The translations under genes and the position numbers were made by a program. 9,480 bases of DNA from Synergistaceae bacterium (GTDB taxonomy: Bacteria; Synergistota; Synergistia; Synergistales; Aminobacteriaceae): the NCBI GenBank assembly GCA_017447325.1, contig JAFSNU010000237.1, positions 1 to 9,480 of the forward strand. Reading direction: 5' to 3'. Within the stretch, counting starts at the first letter, position 1. The number at the start of each line of letters is the position of its first letter. Under the pieces are notes generated by a model, which worked only from the letters and a program-made list of their open reading frames with translations, did not search any database and was not told the origin of the DNA. Of this stretch, positions 1-6,884 are shown in pieces.

Positions 1-1339
1 TAAATTTCTCTATGCCAAGTCTTAAAATATTTAAGTCCTCGCCCCGCAAGTCAATGCTCTCTGTTATCTCTATCTTTAACATATTTTTCGGCATCTCGCT
101 ATCTTTAACGGCCTTCTCTACCTCGTTAAAAATATCGCATAACTCAAAGTCCATTCGGGATAAATTTATCGAGACAGGCACTAACGGCAGCCCGCGCACT
201 CGCCGCGCTTTATAATCTTTGCAGACCTGATTAATCATAAAAATATCAAGCTTGTGAATATCATGATATTTCTCTAAAGCCGGAATGAAATCGCCGGGCG
301 AGATAAAGCCGAGCTTATTGTCATTCCATCTTGCAAGAGCCTCGAGCTCGCAAATTTTTCCGTTTAATAAGCGCACTATCGGCTGATAATAAATTTTAAT
401 GCTTGAATTTATAATCGCATTGTCTAAAGCATCTATAATGTCCTGATATTTTATTAATTTGCTCGTTAATTTTTCGTTGTACACGCAGTAATTCACGCTG
501 TGATTATTTTTAATTCTGTCGCAGGCAAGCTTCGCTCTGTCACACGCGGTCTGAGCCTCTTCGTCCTCGTTGTACGACGGGAAATAAATTCCGGCGCGAA
601 ATCTCAACGCAGCATTTTTATTTAACGCCGCAAGCTTGCTTTGAATTTCTTCAAGCTCAAACTCAGCGTCAAGACCTTCCTGCTTATAATTAAAAGTTGT
701 GAACACGACAAAATGATCGTCGGCAAATCTCGAGACAAGCCCGTCAGGAAAAAACGACGAGAGTTCATAAGACGCTTCACGCAATAAATCATTGCCGCGC
801 TCGAAGCTGAAGCGTTTATTATATAATTTAAAATTATCTATATTAAACCAGACAAAGGCCATGCCGAGCTTGTCGGCTTTGCTTAAATTCTTTAAAATTA
901 AATTCGCATTATTTAAAAAATTTTCGCGGTTTAACAAGCCGGTCAAAATGTCAACGTCATGGCGGTTTGACTTGTCCTTTAAGTCAACTGCGAAGACGTA
1001 AAACAAATCGCCGTTCCCGCTTGTGACATGACGGCCAAAATCTTCAATATAACGCACGCGGCCGGTCTTAGTCTTAATTCTATACTGCACATAGTCAAGT
1101 TTATCTTGATTGTCCGGGCTTTCTATCTGCGAAATAATCTGCGACTCGACGCGCTTTAAATCATCAGGATGAACTAAGCCGTAAAACGTCCCGCCTGTAT
1201 AGCTCATAAAGTCATCAAAATCTTCGCACTCAAAAATTTTTATGAACTCGTCGTTCGCGAACAAAATTTCCTCGCTCTTGTCCGCCTTATATATAAAGAA
1301 CCCGCCGGGCATCTTCTGCGGGTCAAAAATATTTTCTAT
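1..1339 (-). CDS. PAS / degenerate GGDEF / EAL protein, probable c-di-GMP phosphodiesterase (C-terminus beyond window)
   Basis: Reading leftwards, the open frame gives 446 residues before the window ends. Residues ~10-120 form a PAS-like domain (PGGFFIYKAD near the start, VHPDDL at 56-61, then a GRVRYIEDFGR strand). A GGDEF domain follows from ~130 (DILTGLLNRENF), but its active-site motif at 206-210 reads ADDHF instead of GGDEF, so cyclase activity is unlikely. An EAL domain starts at ~317 (YYQPIV) and has the metal-binding EAL motif at 333-335 (ELEALARW), the conserved Asn in SINLSR (~392) and the Glu of IEITES (~424). The later DD and Lys motifs lie outside the window. Catalytically it looks like a phosphodiesterase hydrolysing c-di-GMP, with PAS as sensor; no transmembrane segment is seen. 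Start is uncertain: a stop codon at 1370-1372 precedes the frame, the first ATG is at 1312, yet protein-like sequence extends upstream; an ATA at 1339 has AGGAG nine bases before it and is used here. It lies downstream of the pilus genes on the same strand, so a role in pilus or surface behaviour is plausible inference. Confidence 0.85.
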   Translation of the reverse strand, partial: MENIFDPQKMPGGFFIYKADKSEEILFANDEFIKIFECEDFDDFMSYTGGTFYGLVHPDDLKRVESQIISQIESPDNQDKLDYVQYRIKTKTGRVRYIEDFGRHVTSGNGDLFYVFAVDLKDKSNRHDVDILTGLLNRENFLNNANLILKNLSKADKLGMAFVWFNIDNFKLYNKRFSFERGNDLLREASYELSSFFPDGLVSRFADDHFVVFTTFNYKQEGLDAEFELEEIQSKLAALNKNAALRFRAGIYFPSYNEDEEAQTACDRAKLACDRIKNNHSVNYCVYNEKLTSKLIKYQDIIDALDNAIINSSIKIYYQPIVRLLNGKICELEALARWNDNKLGFISPGDFIPALEKYHDIHKLDIFMINQVCKDYKARRVRGLPLVPVSINLSRMDFELCDIFNEVEKAVKDSEMPKNMLKIEITESIDLRGEDLNILRLGIEKF

Positions 1340-1348
1340 CGCAATGCG

Positions 1349-1353
1349 CTCCT
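1349..1353 (-). promoter_or_regulatory. AGGAG Shine-Dalgarno candidate for the EAL gene
   Basis: On the minus strand AGGAG ends nine bases before an ATA codon (1339-1337) and 36 bases before the first ATG (1312-1310). Few genes in this window have such a strong Shine-Dalgarno sequence. It favours a non-AUG start at ATA or ATT, but AGGAG also falls inside codons that read as plausible protein (RQER), so it could be chance. Confidence 0.35.
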
Positions 1354-1456
1354 GTCTAATTTTAAAATTTTAAATTTTACTTATATTTATATTTAATATA
1401 CTACATTATTTGACGTCCTGCTTGCCGAACATGTAAACTAAAATCCAACGCGCGCC

Positions 1457-2452
1457 TCAAATCATCTTGAGCTCTAAAATAATTATAAAATTCTCACGAA
1501 CGCGCCTCGGCATATAAATTTTATTTACAAAATCCCTGTCCGCGCTCGCATTTAAATTCTCAAGAAATTTTGTAATAAGCTTGCCGTTCGAAGATGACGC
1601 GTTTATCTCAGCTTTATATATTTTATCTTTAATATCTTGCTTGACGCTTATAGAATTAATTTTAATCCCGTCAATTAAATTCATCTCGAGCAGCCTTAAC
1701 ACTTCAAGCACCGGCGGCTGATCTTCAATAAAATTTAAAGTTCTCTTAAACGCAGCCTGACGCGTTCTCTCAGCTTTAAGCTCTTCAAGCTGCGCTGCCC
1801 GGATCGGAGCCTGCGCTTCTTCTATGCTGATTAAATTTTCGAGCCTTAATATATTTTTATAAGCTTTAAATATATAAAATAAATTAGCGCCCAAAAATAA
1901 AATTAAAGCCGCAAGCGCGATAAATTTATCAAGATTTAATTTTCGCCGCTTCAACTCAGAATTTTTATACGCCGGAGTTCTTAAATCAAAATAATTATAA
2001 TTTTCAGGCTCTATAGATTTTACTTTCAAGCCCGCGCGTTCGGCCTCGATTAAAATCCCGCTCATGAATTTATGCTCGGCTGCTGCTGTCATTAAAATAT
2101 TATTTGCGTCATACTTGACTTCATAGACTAAATCATCGCGCAAATTCGGATTAAAACTCGAATAATCTTTAAGCTCAATAAAATATTTGTCAAGCTCGTA
2201 GCTTAATGCCTGCTTAATCTCGCTCAAAGGCATATTATCAGGATAAAACGCCTGCTTAATTATAAAATTTTTAATCGGCAAAATTATATTTATATTCTTA
2301 AATTTAAGCTCTTGCCGCAAAAATTTAAACGCATCGCGCAATAATTCAGGCTTTAAAATCTGCCCGTCAAATACGCAGCCCTCGGGCAAATTAATTTCGC
2401 TGTTATCATACTTTAAAATTTTATCTTCAAGTTTTATATCTTTTATATCCAT
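1457..2452 (-). CDS. PilM-PilN / GspL-like inner-membrane assembly platform protein
   Basis: A 331-residue protein with three visible parts. The N-terminal ~165 residues resemble a reduced PilM/GspL cytoplasmic domain, including the MPLSEIKQALSYELDKY stretch (~74-90) typical of PilM-type proteins. A single transmembrane helix follows at about 177-197, preceded by a basic KRRK patch. A periplasmic part of ~135 residues has a coiled segment (~200-235) and a PilN-like ferredoxin-fold-like C-terminus (LLEMNLIDGIKINSISV onwards). In type IV pilus and type II secretion systems such proteins link the cytoplasmic ATPase to the periplasmic ring. Separate PilM and PilN genes are normal in pilus systems; here both roles appear in one short protein, as in GspL. 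The actin-like ATP-binding motifs of full PilM are not obvious. The ATG overlaps the end of the upstream pseudopilin gene by ten bases, with GAGGAG just before it, which indicates translational coupling. Confidence 0.7.
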   Translation of the reverse strand: MDIKDIKLEDKILKYDNSEINLPEGCVFDGQILKPELLRDAFKFLRQELKFKNINIILPIKNFIIKQAFYPDNMPLSEIKQALSYELDKYFIELKDYSSFNPNLRDDLVYEVKYDANNILMTAAAEHKFMSGILIEAERAGLKVKSIEPENYNYFDLRTPAYKNSELKRRKLNLDKFIALAALILFLGANLFYIFKAYKNILRLENLISIEEAQAPIRAAQLEELKAERTRQAAFKRTLNFIEDQPPVLEVLRLLEMNLIDGIKINSISVKQDIKDKIYKAEINASSSNGKLITKFLENLNASADRDFVNKIYMPRRVRENFIIILELKMI

Positions 2453-2991
2453 ATCTCCTCAATGCTCCATAATTTTTTATTGTGATCTATCACGGCTTCA
2501 ATCATCATTTTATCGCTCACAGCACGAATTAAAAACGCGCCGGACTTATACGGCACAAATTTTTGCGAGCCCTTAAAATTCAGCCAGTTAAAATTACTTG
2601 CCTTGTCCTCGCTGACTATTAAAGTTAAATCATAGCTCATCACATAAATATTCACGTGACAATCTTTATAATCTTTATTAAAAATTTCTAAATCATCAAG
2701 ATTTAAATTTAATTTGCTTATATTATATTCGCCTCGCCCCGTGTCTATCTCGTTCGCAAGCCAGCCGTAAGCCTCGTGAATTAAAGAATTTAAAATAATT
2801 TTTGCATTAAATTTATTTTGCTTATAGACTTTAGCTTCAACGCTTAAATTAAATATAAACAGCATGTTCAGCGCAATCATCACGCCAAGCGACGCAATTA
2901 ATAAAGTAATTATTAACGACATCCCGGGGCGGGCTTTTAGTTTAAATTTAAATTTAAATTCTCTATTTTTTATAAGGCCTTGCTCACGCAT
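2443..2991 (-). CDS. PilX/GspK-like minor pseudopilin with unusual leader
   Basis: A 182-residue protein. A basic 23-residue leader ends in Gly, followed by a long hydrophobic helix (MSLIITLLIASLGVMIALNM, ~24-43), the pattern cleaved by prepilin peptidase. The residue at +5 is not Glu; this is known for GspK-type and some PilX-type minor pseudopilins that sit at the filament tip. The rest is a soluble domain without motifs I recognise. At 182 residues it is shorter than typical GspK (~300), closer to PilX. The leader is long: the first ~15 residues (MREQGLIKNREFKFK) are encoded by a copy of the 3' end of the preceding gene in another frame (see the repeat at 2950-3051). No Shine-Dalgarno is visible before ATG 2991. 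An ATG at codon 24 would remove the whole leader. It overlaps the next gene by ten bases, so both are likely co-transcribed. Confidence 0.65.
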   Translation of the reverse strand: MREQGLIKNREFKFKFKLKARPGMSLIITLLIASLGVMIALNMLFIFNLSVEAKVYKQNKFNAKIILNSLIHEAYGWLANEIDTGRGEYNISKLNLNLDDLEIFNKDYKDCHVNIYVMSYDLTLIVSEDKASNFNWLNFKGSQKFVPYKSGAFLIRAVSDKMMIEAVIDHNKKLWSIEEIWI

Positions 2992-3051
2992 AATTAATAA
3001 TTTTTATAAATTTAAATTCTCTATCTTCCATGATGCCTTGCTCACGCATAA
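2950..3051. repeat. 44-base direct repeat, offset 58, spanning the junction of two pseudopilin genes
   Basis: Bases 2950-2993 and 3008-3051 align without gaps over 44 positions with 39 matches: a 17-base identical block, an 11-base middle with 6 matches, and a 16-base identical block (ccttgctcacgcataa). The right copy is the 3' end of the PilW/GspJ-like gene; the left copy is the 5' end of the PilX/GspK-like gene, read in a different frame. The AT-rich block could match by chance, but the mixed-composition 16-base block is hard to explain that way, so a local tandem duplication is the simplest reading. Confidence 0.75.
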
Positions 3052-3972
3052 CTCATGCTCTGCAAAATTTTCCTGCCAGTCAGCATCCAAAGGCCAAGCT
3101 TTAGGCCTTGAATTTTTATTAAACACTGCCGCGCCGCCGGAGCTTAAAATATATAAATCAAAAATTTTATTTGCCGGACGCCACTCGCAGTATAACGCTA
3201 AAATTCCCTGTTCTCTTGGGAAGCCGCTTGACGCAAGTTCTTCCCAATAATTTTGCAGCCTTTGAAATTTAAAAATATCAGCATTTGCAAAAAATCTGTC
3301 GGCCATGATTTTATATAAGCTTCCCGCCGGAGTTAAATTAATATCATAAGGCCAAGACGCGGCAATCCTCAGCCAAAAAGTTCTGCCGTCTATTATATAA
3401 TCTATATGCAGCGGCACGCCGACAGCCGGAAAGACGCACCAGCTCCTAATATCTCTATATTGCGTCGAGCTTTGAAGCCCTGAAGAGTTTACATCTCCGC
3501 GCAGTCTTATATAATCTACGCTCTTGCCGGGGCTTAAAGTCTTTATATTTGGATTTGAGATTTTCAAATCAAGGCCGGCATCTTGAGCGTAAATTACAGC
3601 GAAGGCCGCGCCTTTATATACTCCGTTAGTCTCGCTTACAGGTACAAACGACAGACCGTCTTTATAAATAATTATCGGCCATTGAGACCCCTGAGCGATA
3701 ACCGAAAGATATTTGCCAGTGCCTTTGCCCAACGCTTGCTGAAATAAAGTTTTAGATTTGCAGGCTGAAAGTCCAAATGCGCAGTGCAAAATTCTCTGTT
3801 CGATAAAAGCTATAACGCGCTCGCCCCGTTCACGCGCTAATAAAATTCTTGCGGCCTTTTGACTTGACAAGCTTATATATCTTAAAGCATTAATTAACGT
3901 CAAGCTTAATATGCCGCTTAATAATAAAGCAATTAAAATTTCTATCAGCGTGAAGGCTTTAAATTTTTTCAT
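3004..3972 (-). CDS. PilW/GspJ-like minor pseudopilin with type III (prepilin) signal
   Basis: A protein of 322 residues if started at ATG 3972, giving MKKFKA|FTLIEILIALLLSG: a short basic leader, cleavage before Phe, Glu at +5 and a ~20-residue hydrophobic helix. This is the classical prepilin peptidase site, although the residue before cleavage is Ala instead of the usual Gly. The frame extends six codons further to a TTG at 3990, but the ATG gives the standard short leader. Length and the long, Trp- and Tyr-containing C-terminal domain fit PilW/GspJ-type minor pseudopilins, which form the filament tip with the K/X-type protein. The following pseudopilin starts 12 bases beyond its stop, so they form an operon. 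No major pilin, ATPase or PilC is present in the window; these must lie elsewhere if the system works. Confidence 0.75.
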   Translation of the reverse strand: MKKFKAFTLIEILIALLLSGILSLTLINALRYISLSSQKAARILLARERGERVIAFIEQRILHCAFGLSACKSKTLFQQALGKGTGKYLSVIAQGSQWPIIIYKDGLSFVPVSETNGVYKGAAFAVIYAQDAGLDLKISNPNIKTLSPGKSVDYIRLRGDVNSSGLQSSTQYRDIRSWCVFPAVGVPLHIDYIIDGRTFWLRIAASWPYDINLTPAGSLYKIMADRFFANADIFKFQRLQNYWEELASSGFPREQGILALYCEWRPANKIFDLYILSSGGAAVFNKNSRPKAWPLDADWQENFAEHELCVSKASWKIENLNL

Positions 3973-4031
3973 AATAAATAATATTAGCAAATTAAAATTT
4001 TTAAATTAAATAATATTTTTAAAAATTTTTA

Positions 4032-4040
4032 TGTTATTAT
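4032..4040 (+). promoter_or_regulatory. Candidate extended -10 promoter for nikKLMQO
   Basis: TGT followed by TATTAT (4035-4040) matches an extended -10 (TGn-TATNAT), the same arrangement seen at 7842-7850. No convincing -35 is visible. The leader to ATG 4107 would be about 60 bases, too short for a cobalamin riboswitch, and I see no NikR-type inverted repeat. It overlaps the -10 of the divergent pilus promoter, so the two may interfere with each other. Confidence 0.35.
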
Positions 4041-4063
4041 AAACGCAAATAAATTTTGGCCAA
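4036..4063 (-). promoter_or_regulatory. Candidate sigma-70-type promoter for the pilus block
   Basis: On the minus strand TTGGCC (4063-4058, 4 of 6 with TTGACA) is followed after 16 bases by a perfect TATAAT (4041-4036). Transcription would start near 4030 and give a ~57-base leader before ATG 3972. The region is very AT-rich, so chance -10 boxes are expected; the spacing and divergent position support it. Confidence 0.4.
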
Positions 4064-4106
4064 GTTTATTAAATTAAATTTTAATTTAAAAGATGGTGTT
4101 GTAACT

Positions 4107-4898
4107 ATGAGATTTAAAAAATTTTTCGCGGCGTTAGTCTTCGTTCTTGTAATTGCGTCCTGCGTGTCTGCTCACGAATTAACTATCAAGCCAAAGCATG
4201 AGAATTATAAAATCAAAGCGGGTGAGCCGATAGAGTTCACTGTGCAATCAGCGCATAAATTTATCGTGCCTGAAGAAGTCGAAGTGTTAGAGCGCGTCAA
4301 GGCCGGAATTATTATTAATAATAAGCTTGAAGAGTCAAAACTTAAAGCTAACGATAAAGATCTCTGCATTGACTTTACTGTCACGCCAAAGGACGACAAA
4401 GGCGCATTAATTTTAACAGCTATAAAAGACGGCGAGACGTGGAGCATCACCAACGAGGGCGGCAAGACCGGAGCAAGAAGCGAGCTCGAGGCTAAGGGCT
4501 TGAAAGTCTTACGCGCGACGAAGAACGACAAATATGCTAAGGCAATTTTTAATTCAAGCCATGAAGATAAAAATTATAAAATTATTTTAAATCAGCCGTT
4601 AGAGATTATCCCGTTAAATAATCCTGCTGATATTAAAGTCGGCGATTATTTCAACGTGAAAATTTTGTTGAACGGCCAGCCTTACTCAGGGCCGGTCTGG
4701 GCGACTTATGACGGCTTTGTGACTGAATATGAAAATACTTACGCTTATTACACTGAAGCGGAGAACGGCGAGGCTCATATTAAGATCACTGCGCCGGGCT
4801 TCTGGGGCGTCAGAGCTTATCAGGGCGGTCTGCCTGGCAATGCCGGAGACTACGACGCTTTAACTTTACGCGCGTTCTTGTTGTTTGAGATTAAATAA
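4107..4898 (+). CDS. nikK: NikK-like exported accessory protein of a nickel ECF transporter (DUF4198 family)
   Basis: A 263-residue protein from ATG 4107; the frame is open 17 codons further up to a TTG, but the ATG places the signal peptide at the N-terminus. Residues 1-~22 form a signal peptide (basic start, hydrophobic core, VSA|HELT), so the mature protein would begin with His. The rest is a beta-rich domain of the DUF4198/NikK type with two halves, the second ending in the PGFWGVRAYQGG region, characteristic of proteins encoded next to CbiM/NikM. Such proteins are thought to help deliver or sense nickel or cobalt outside the membrane; the exact mechanism is not settled. Position first in a nikK-L-M-Q-O order supports the call. 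The absence of a cobalamin riboswitch and of cobalamin synthesis genes favours nickel over cobalt, as inference. The next gene starts nine bases after its stop. Confidence 0.8.
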   Translation: MRFKKFFAALVFVLVIASCVSAHELTIKPKHENYKIKAGEPIEFTVQSAHKFIVPEEVEVLERVKAGIIINNKLEESKLKANDKDLCIDFTVTPKDDKGALILTAIKDGETWSITNEGGKTGARSELEAKGLKVLRATKNDKYAKAIFNSSHEDKNYKIILNQPLEIIPLNNPADIKVGDYFNVKILLNGQPYSGPVWATYDGFVTEYENTYAYYTEAENGEAHIKITAPGFWGVRAYQGGLPGNAGDYDALTLRAFLLFEIK

Positions 4899-4907
4899 AT
4901 TAATTTA

Positions 4908-5459
4908 ATGCTTAAAAAATTTTTAGCGTTCGGGCTGCTGTTATGCGGCCTGAACTTTATTTTAAATAATAATAACGCAAGTTTAAATTTAAACGCTGCA
5001 GTGCATAAGCTTGTGAAAATTTTCGCGTTAATAATTTTAATATTAATTAATAATAATTTTGCTTACGCTCACGGCACGGGCTGGCGCGTGAGTGACTTTA
5101 AAGCTTTATCGCTTGAGTTCGCATATTCCGACGGCGAATTAATGAGCTACTGCGAGGCAAAAATTTATTCGCCGAGCGATAATAAAATTGCGTTTCAGAC
5201 AATGCGCACGGACGAGCTTGGCCGCGCGGCGTTCACTCCTAATCAAACGGGCGAGTGGCGAGTTATAGTGAATGACAATCAAGGTCACAGGGCCGAGGCA
5301 AAGATTAATATAGAAAATTTAGATAATAATAATTTAAATTTAAATTCTCAAGCTCCGGCTTTGTCTTTATCGCAGGGAATTTATATTAGGGCTTTATTAG
5401 GCGTGAGCTTGTTGTTTAATATAGCTGCGATAATTTTATTAAAAAGGCGGGGCAAGTAA
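4908..5459 (+). CDS. nikL: NikL-like membrane-anchored accessory protein
   Basis: A 183-residue protein as drawn. The recognisable NikL core begins AHGTGWRVSD (~54) and continues through FAYSDGELMSY, an FSP-like block and GEWRVIVNDNQGHRAEA, a small beta-sandwich domain found beside NikM. A C-terminal helix (~155-178, ending KKRRGK-like basic residues) anchors it in the membrane. The start is ambiguous: ATG 4908 gives two consecutive hydrophobic segments (residues ~3-19 and ~36-53), the second being a good signal peptide cut before HGTGW. A GTG at 5013 would give exactly that signal peptide alone. Neither start has a clear Shine-Dalgarno. The stop codon directly abuts the ATG of nikM, so they are translationally linked. 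It is presumed to work with NikK and NikM in metal capture. Confidence 0.8.
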   Translation: MLKKFLAFGLLLCGLNFILNNNNASLNLNAAVHKLVKIFALIILILINNNFAYAHGTGWRVSDFKALSLEFAYSDGELMSYCEAKIYSPSDNKIAFQTMRTDELGRAAFTPNQTGEWRVIVNDNQGHRAEAKINIENLDNNNLNLNSQAPALSLSQGIYIRALLGVSLLFNIAAIILLKRRGK

Positions 5460-6047
5460 ATGCACATCAGCGAGGGCGTTTTAAACACGCAAGTTTTAAT
5501 TGCAGGATGGGCGGCTTCAGGCTTGGGCGTTGCGGTCGGCTTAAAGAAACTTGAGCCTGAGAAAATTACGCGGACGGCTCTCGTCTCGTCGGCGTTCTTT
5601 CTTGCGTCGTTAGTTCACTTCAAGCTCGGGCCAAGCTCAACGCATTTAACTTTAATTGCTCCGGCGGGATTATTATTAGGCTGGCAAGTCTTTCCGGCTT
5701 TATTAGCAGCTTTATTCTTGCAGGCTGTGTTATTTAATTTCGGCGGCTTTTTAGTTTTAGGCGTAAATTTATTTGTCATGGCCGCGCCCGGGCTTGCCGC
5801 CTATTTATTATTTAAGAAATTAATAATTAAACATAATAGCTTTATATTCGCGTTTATCGCCGGAGCGTTTGCAGTGTTATTAGCTGCGTTATTAGCAGGC
5901 CTCGCGCTTGCGTTGTCTAATCATGAATTTATAAATATTTCTAAAATTTTATTTGCTGTGAACTTGCCGCTTGCTTTAATCGAGGGCGTTGTAACGGCGT
6001 TATTAATAGCATGGCTCAAACGTGCCGCGCCGGAATTTTTAGCATGA
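5460..6047 (+). CDS. nikM: NikM/CbiM substrate-binding membrane component of the nickel ECF transporter
   Basis: A 195-residue integral membrane protein beginning MHISEGVL, the hallmark N-terminus of CbiM/NikM. In characterised NikM the free amino group of Met1, His2 and a later His bind the metal in square-planar fashion; here His2 is present and His62 in GPSSTHL is the probable partner, with His53 nearby. Several hydrophobic helices follow, including LQAVLFNFGGFLVLGVN (~95-111), a conserved CbiM/NikM segment. Length is close to that of short NikM/CbiM proteins without a fused NikN part, consistent with separate NikK and NikL genes. The start is fixed by the need for MH at the very N-terminus and by abutting the nikL stop; AGGCGGGG upstream is a candidate ribosome site. 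It overlaps nikQ by four bases (ATGA). Confidence 0.92.
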   Translation: MHISEGVLNTQVLIAGWAASGLGVAVGLKKLEPEKITRTALVSSAFFLASLVHFKLGPSSTHLTLIAPAGLLLGWQVFPALLAALFLQAVLFNFGGFLVLGVNLFVMAAPGLAAYLLFKKLIIKHNSFIFAFIAGAFAVLLAALLAGLALALSNHEFINISKILFAVNLPLALIEGVVTALLIAWLKRAAPEFLA

Positions 6048-6742
6048 ACTTAGAATTTAATTTAAACTTAAATCATGACTTAAATTTTCTAAAGATCTTT
6101 GACGCGAGGGTAAGAATTATCAGCGCGTTAATCTTAGCTATAAGCATATCGCGCTTGAATTTTAATTTTAATAATTTAATTTTAATAACTTTAATCGCGC
6201 TGCCTTTATTATGGCCGGTTCCCAAAATTTTATTGCACTTAAACATTGCCGGGCTGCTCATGCTTGTGTTAATGACTTTAAGCTTTGCAAATTTTAAATC
6301 AGGATTTCAAGCCGGCTTAATAATGATTTTAAAATTAAATTTTATAAGCATAATATTTTTGAAGTTCATAGCCGCTATGGGAATTAAAAAAATTCACGCG
6401 GCTTTATATTATTTGAGATTAAATAACAAGCTGCGAGTTTTAATAATATTAACTCTTCGCGGGATATTTATTTTAGTTAATAGATTTGTTTGCGCGTTGA
6501 GAGCGGCGAGCTTGAGAGCGCGTAATATTAAGGGCTTGAGATTAAGGCTGAAAATTTTTGCGTGTGTGTTAGCCTCAGCTTTAGTCCAGAGCGTTAAACT
6601 TTCGGACAGAATAAATATAGCGATAAATTTGCGCGGCGGTCTTGGAGGCTTTAATCAAGCCGAAAAATTATCATGGCGCACTTGCGATAATTTATTAATT
6701 ATATTTGCTTTAACTTATGCGATAATTTTAAATTATGTTTAG
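6044..6742 (+). CDS. nikQ: NikQ/CbiQ transmembrane coupling protein
   Basis: A 232-residue protein from ATG 6044, which overlaps the nikM stop as ATGA; an in-frame ATG at 6011 lies inside nikM and is less likely. There are about five hydrophobic helices. The cytoplasmic coupling region typical of ECF T-components is present: the first motif in ASLRARNIKG (~155-165) and a second Ala-x-x-Arg-Gly-like motif in AINLRGGLGG (~195-205), which dock into the ATPase grooves. It transmits ATP hydrolysis by NikO to the substrate-binding NikM. Arg and Asn content is high and codon use matches its neighbours. Its stop (TAG 6740-6742) overlaps the ATG of the first truncated nikO copy, the normal arrangement for nikQ-nikO coupling, here apparently captured by a non-functional copy. 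Confidence 0.9.
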   Translation: MNLEFNLNLNHDLNFLKIFDARVRIISALILAISISRLNFNFNNLILITLIALPLLWPVPKILLHLNIAGLLMLVLMTLSFANFKSGFQAGLIMILKLNFISIIFLKFIAAMGIKKIHAALYYLRLNNKLRVLIILTLRGIFILVNRFVCALRAASLRARNIKGLRLRLKIFACVLASALVQSVKLSDRINIAINLRGGLGGFNQAEKLSWRTCDNLLIIFALTYAIILNYV

Positions 6743-6848
6743 ACTTGAGATTAAAAATTTATATTATTCGTATCCCGACGGGCATAATGCTTTAAACGGC
6801 GTTAATTTTAATTTAGCGCAGGGCGAACGGGTCGCGTTAATATATTAA
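6735..6848 (+). pseudogene. Truncated nikO copy 1 (37-codon ORF without P-loop)
   Basis: Reads MFRLEIKNLYYSYPDG and continues to GERVALIY before TAA, giving 37 residues. It matches NikO from residue 1 to 36 and then stops one codon later. The ATG sits within the nikQ stop region (overlap of eight bases), the natural coupling position. It keeps the first beta strands and the aromatic A-loop region but no nucleotide-binding motif, so it cannot be an ATPase. It may be a decayed duplicate, or a short translated leader peptide. Confidence 0.85.
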
Positions 6849-6884
6849 ACTTGCGAACGATGCTTTTATTTTATAATTTAAATT

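Noticed and set aside
2864..3250. 128-codon plus-strand frame opposite the pseudopilin genes
   Set aside because: It is antisense to two genes with clear prepilin signals, and its product shows no recognisable pattern.
4042..4106. Cobalamin or other riboswitch in the nikK leader
   Set aside because: The leader is only ~60 bases, extremely AT-rich and lacks conserved stems or a B12 box.
4205..4531. 108-codon minus-strand frame inside nikK
   Set aside because: Antisense shadow of a well-supported gene; Ser/Leu-rich product typical of reverse frames in this codon usage.
6853..6884. Linker between copies as a diverged copy of the nikQ 3' end
   Set aside because: The last ~12 bases before each ATG do match the nikQ end, but the rest matches the sequence flanking the nikO P-loop better (GCGAACG and GCTTTTATT in order).
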